NCBI GenBank assembly: GCA_027065385.1
Contig: JAMOOP010000009.1
Coordinates: 1 to 64,000, forward strand
DNA: 64,000 bases
Direction: 5' to 3'
DNA from: Campylobacteraceae bacterium
GTDB taxonomy: Bacteria; Campylobacterota; Campylobacteria; Campylobacterales; Sulfurovaceae
The position numbers were made by a program, and so were the translations under genes. The notes below the pieces were generated by a model, which saw only the letters and a list, made by a program, of their open reading frames with translations, made no database searches and was not told the DNA's origin. Below, piece after piece: positions 62,347 to 64,000 of the stretch; the first letter of the stretch is position 1; each line of letters opens with the position of its first letter.

Positions 62347-62975
62347 TGAATAGATTACTTTTACTAGAAGATGACCCAAATCTATCAAAAAGCCTTATAA
62401 AATATTTAAAATTTAATGGATATAGCATCGATTGGGCAAAAAATGGGGAAGAGGCAATGGATTTAAGTTATGAGAATAATTATGATTTATACCTTTTTGA
62501 TATAAATGTACCACTACTAAATGGTGTTGATTTACTTACAGCATTAAGAGAGGCAGAGGATTTTACCCCCACTATTATAATATCGGCTATGGTTGATATA
62601 AATTCCGTAACAAGTGGATTTATAGCTGGTGCTGATGATTATGTAAAAAAACCATTTGACCCTGAAGAGTTACTTATACGAATAAAAGCTAAAACAGCTT
62701 CACTTAAAAATAGATTGAAGTTTAGAGATTTTGAAATAGATTTACAAACAAAAGAGATAAGATATAAAAAAGAGTTACTCCATATGGGATTTGTTCAAAA
62801 GAATATACTTATATCACTTATTCAAAACTATCCAAACCCCGTAACAAAAGATGAACTACTTTTACTTCTTGATAAACCAACAGATTTGGCTTTAAGAGTT
62901 AATATTGCAAAATTAAAAAAGAGTTTAGATATTCAAATTCAGAGTATAAGAGGGGTTGGTTATAAAATTATTTGA
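62346..62975 (+). CDS. OmpR-family response regulator (TCS-2)
   Basis: GTG start; 'LLLEDDPNL', 'LYLFDINVPLLNG', 'DDYVKKPF', 'RVNIAKLKKSLDIQIQSIRGVGYKII'. Confidence 0.92.
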   Translation: MNRLLLLEDDPNLSKSLIKYLKFNGYSIDWAKNGEEAMDLSYENNYDLYLFDINVPLLNGVDLLTALREAEDFTPTIIISAMVDINSVTSGFIAGADDYVKKPFDPEELLIRIKAKTASLKNRLKFRDFEIDLQTKEIRYKKELLHMGFVQKNILISLIQNYPNPVTKDELLLLLDKPTDLALRVNIAKLKKSLDIQIQSIRGVGYKII

Positions 62976-63987
62976 AAAAGAGTCTCTTATTAAGGGCTTC
63001 AGTCTATTTTTTATTGTAATTGAACTTTTTTTATCTTTTATTTTCTATAACTACTATAGATTAGAAGAAGAACATCTAAGTGAAGAGATATTTTTGGAGA
63101 TGAAAAATTATAGCTTCTTTTTTGATGATAATAGATTTGATATAAATATTGTTCCAAAGGTAAAAGAGAGTCAGTTATATGAGCTATATTTTGATAATCA
63201 AAATCTATATATATTAGTGCCACTTCTTGATGATAAAGATAACTCTTTAGAGATTATATATCCACTATCTAAATATAAGAGTAAATTAAAAAATATTCAA
63301 TATGAACTTTTAGGTCAGTTTCTTATACTATCTTTTATTGCTATTTTAATATCTCTGCTTTTTGCCTTTTATGCTTTGCACCCATTAAGAAATGCCCTAC
63401 TTCTTTTAGAGGAGTTTATTAAAGATATTATTCATGATTTAAATACTCCAATTACAACTATTCTTATAAATCTAAAAATGATGAAAAGAGATGACGAGGT
63501 TGAAAGTATTGCTCAAAGTGCAAATGCTATTGCTATGTTACATAAAAATTTAGCAATTTATTTAAATGATAGTAACTTTCAAAAAGAGAGTTTTTCTATT
63601 AAAAAGGTTATAGATGAGCAGGTTAAATTTTTCTACTCTCTATATGATTATATCTCTTGGGATATTGATATAAAAGAGCAGACTGTAGTCTCTAATAAAA
63701 ATGCTTTAAGTCGAGTTATATATAATTTATTAAGTAATGCTTGTAAATATAATACAACAAATGGATTTATAAAAATTAAAATGGAAGAAAACTTAACTCT
63801 TACTATTACAAATAGTAGTTATGGCATTAAAAATCCATCAAATGTTTTTAATAGATTTTATAAAGAGAGTGATAGAGGACTTGGTATTGGATTGCATATT
63901 GTTGATAAATTATGTAAAGAGTTAAATATTAATAAAAGATTAGAGGTATCAAAAGATGAAGTAACAGTTACACTTATTTTTAATTGA
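62956..63987 (+). CDS. Sensor histidine kinase (TCS-2)
   Basis: TTG start; TM helices, H-box 'FIKDIIHDLNTPITTILINL', 'DRGLGIGLHIVDKL'; overlaps RR-2 by 20 bp. Confidence 0.9.
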   Translation: MVIKLFEKESLIKGFSLFFIVIELFLSFIFYNYYRLEEEHLSEEIFLEMKNYSFFFDDNRFDINIVPKVKESQLYELYFDNQNLYILVPLLDDKDNSLEIIYPLSKYKSKLKNIQYELLGQFLILSFIAILISLLFAFYALHPLRNALLLLEEFIKDIIHDLNTPITTILINLKMMKRDDEVESIAQSANAIAMLHKNLAIYLNDSNFQKESFSIKKVIDEQVKFFYSLYDYISWDIDIKEQTVVSNKNALSRVIYNLLSNACKYNTTNGFIKIKMEENLTLTITNSSYGIKNPSNVFNRFYKESDRGLGIGLHIVDKLCKELNINKRLEVSKDEVTVTLIFN

Positions 63988-64000
63988 ATTTATATATTTT

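Overview
AT-rich 64 kb chromosomal window, densely packed with operons. Gene content points to a Campylobacterota (epsilonproteobacterial) genome: mqnD of the futalosine menaquinone pathway, a PEB4-like PPIase, an HsrA/HP1043-type regulator, and a TIGR00303-type CobT. Most of it is housekeeping: pyrE-frr, gltDB, dcd, a UvrD helicase, mqnD, yifB/comM, dapF, folE, tamB, alr, aguA, cobU/cobT, leuC, lapB-like, rnc-aroC, ppx/gppA, ferredoxin, folB-plsY, and a cluster of five tRNAs. I see no CRISPR array, transposon, prophage or recognisable defence island. Accessory or unusual content: (i) two adjacent OmpR-type two-component systems interleaved with a monoheme cytochrome c and a His-rich secreted protein (59.8-64.0 kb); (ii) an HsrA-like regulator that keeps a canonical phospho-acceptor Asp and sits beside a histidine kinase; (iii) a copper-type TonB receptor (CxxxM and HxM motifs) plus NosL operon behind 11-bp tandem operator-like repeats; (iv) a periplasmic PilJ_N-like protein with a NIT-like hybrid kinase; (v) a thioester alpha-2-macroglobulin translationally coupled to a thioredoxin, followed by a Ser/Asn-rich lipoprotein with exact 120-bp and 51-bp in-frame repeats; (vi) a stand-alone degenerate UDP-glucose dehydrogenase N-domain; (vii) a Trx-MsrB fusion; (viii) a degenerate DHH phosphoesterase; (ix) structured intergenic regions. 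All family calls come from reading the sequences; no searches were run.
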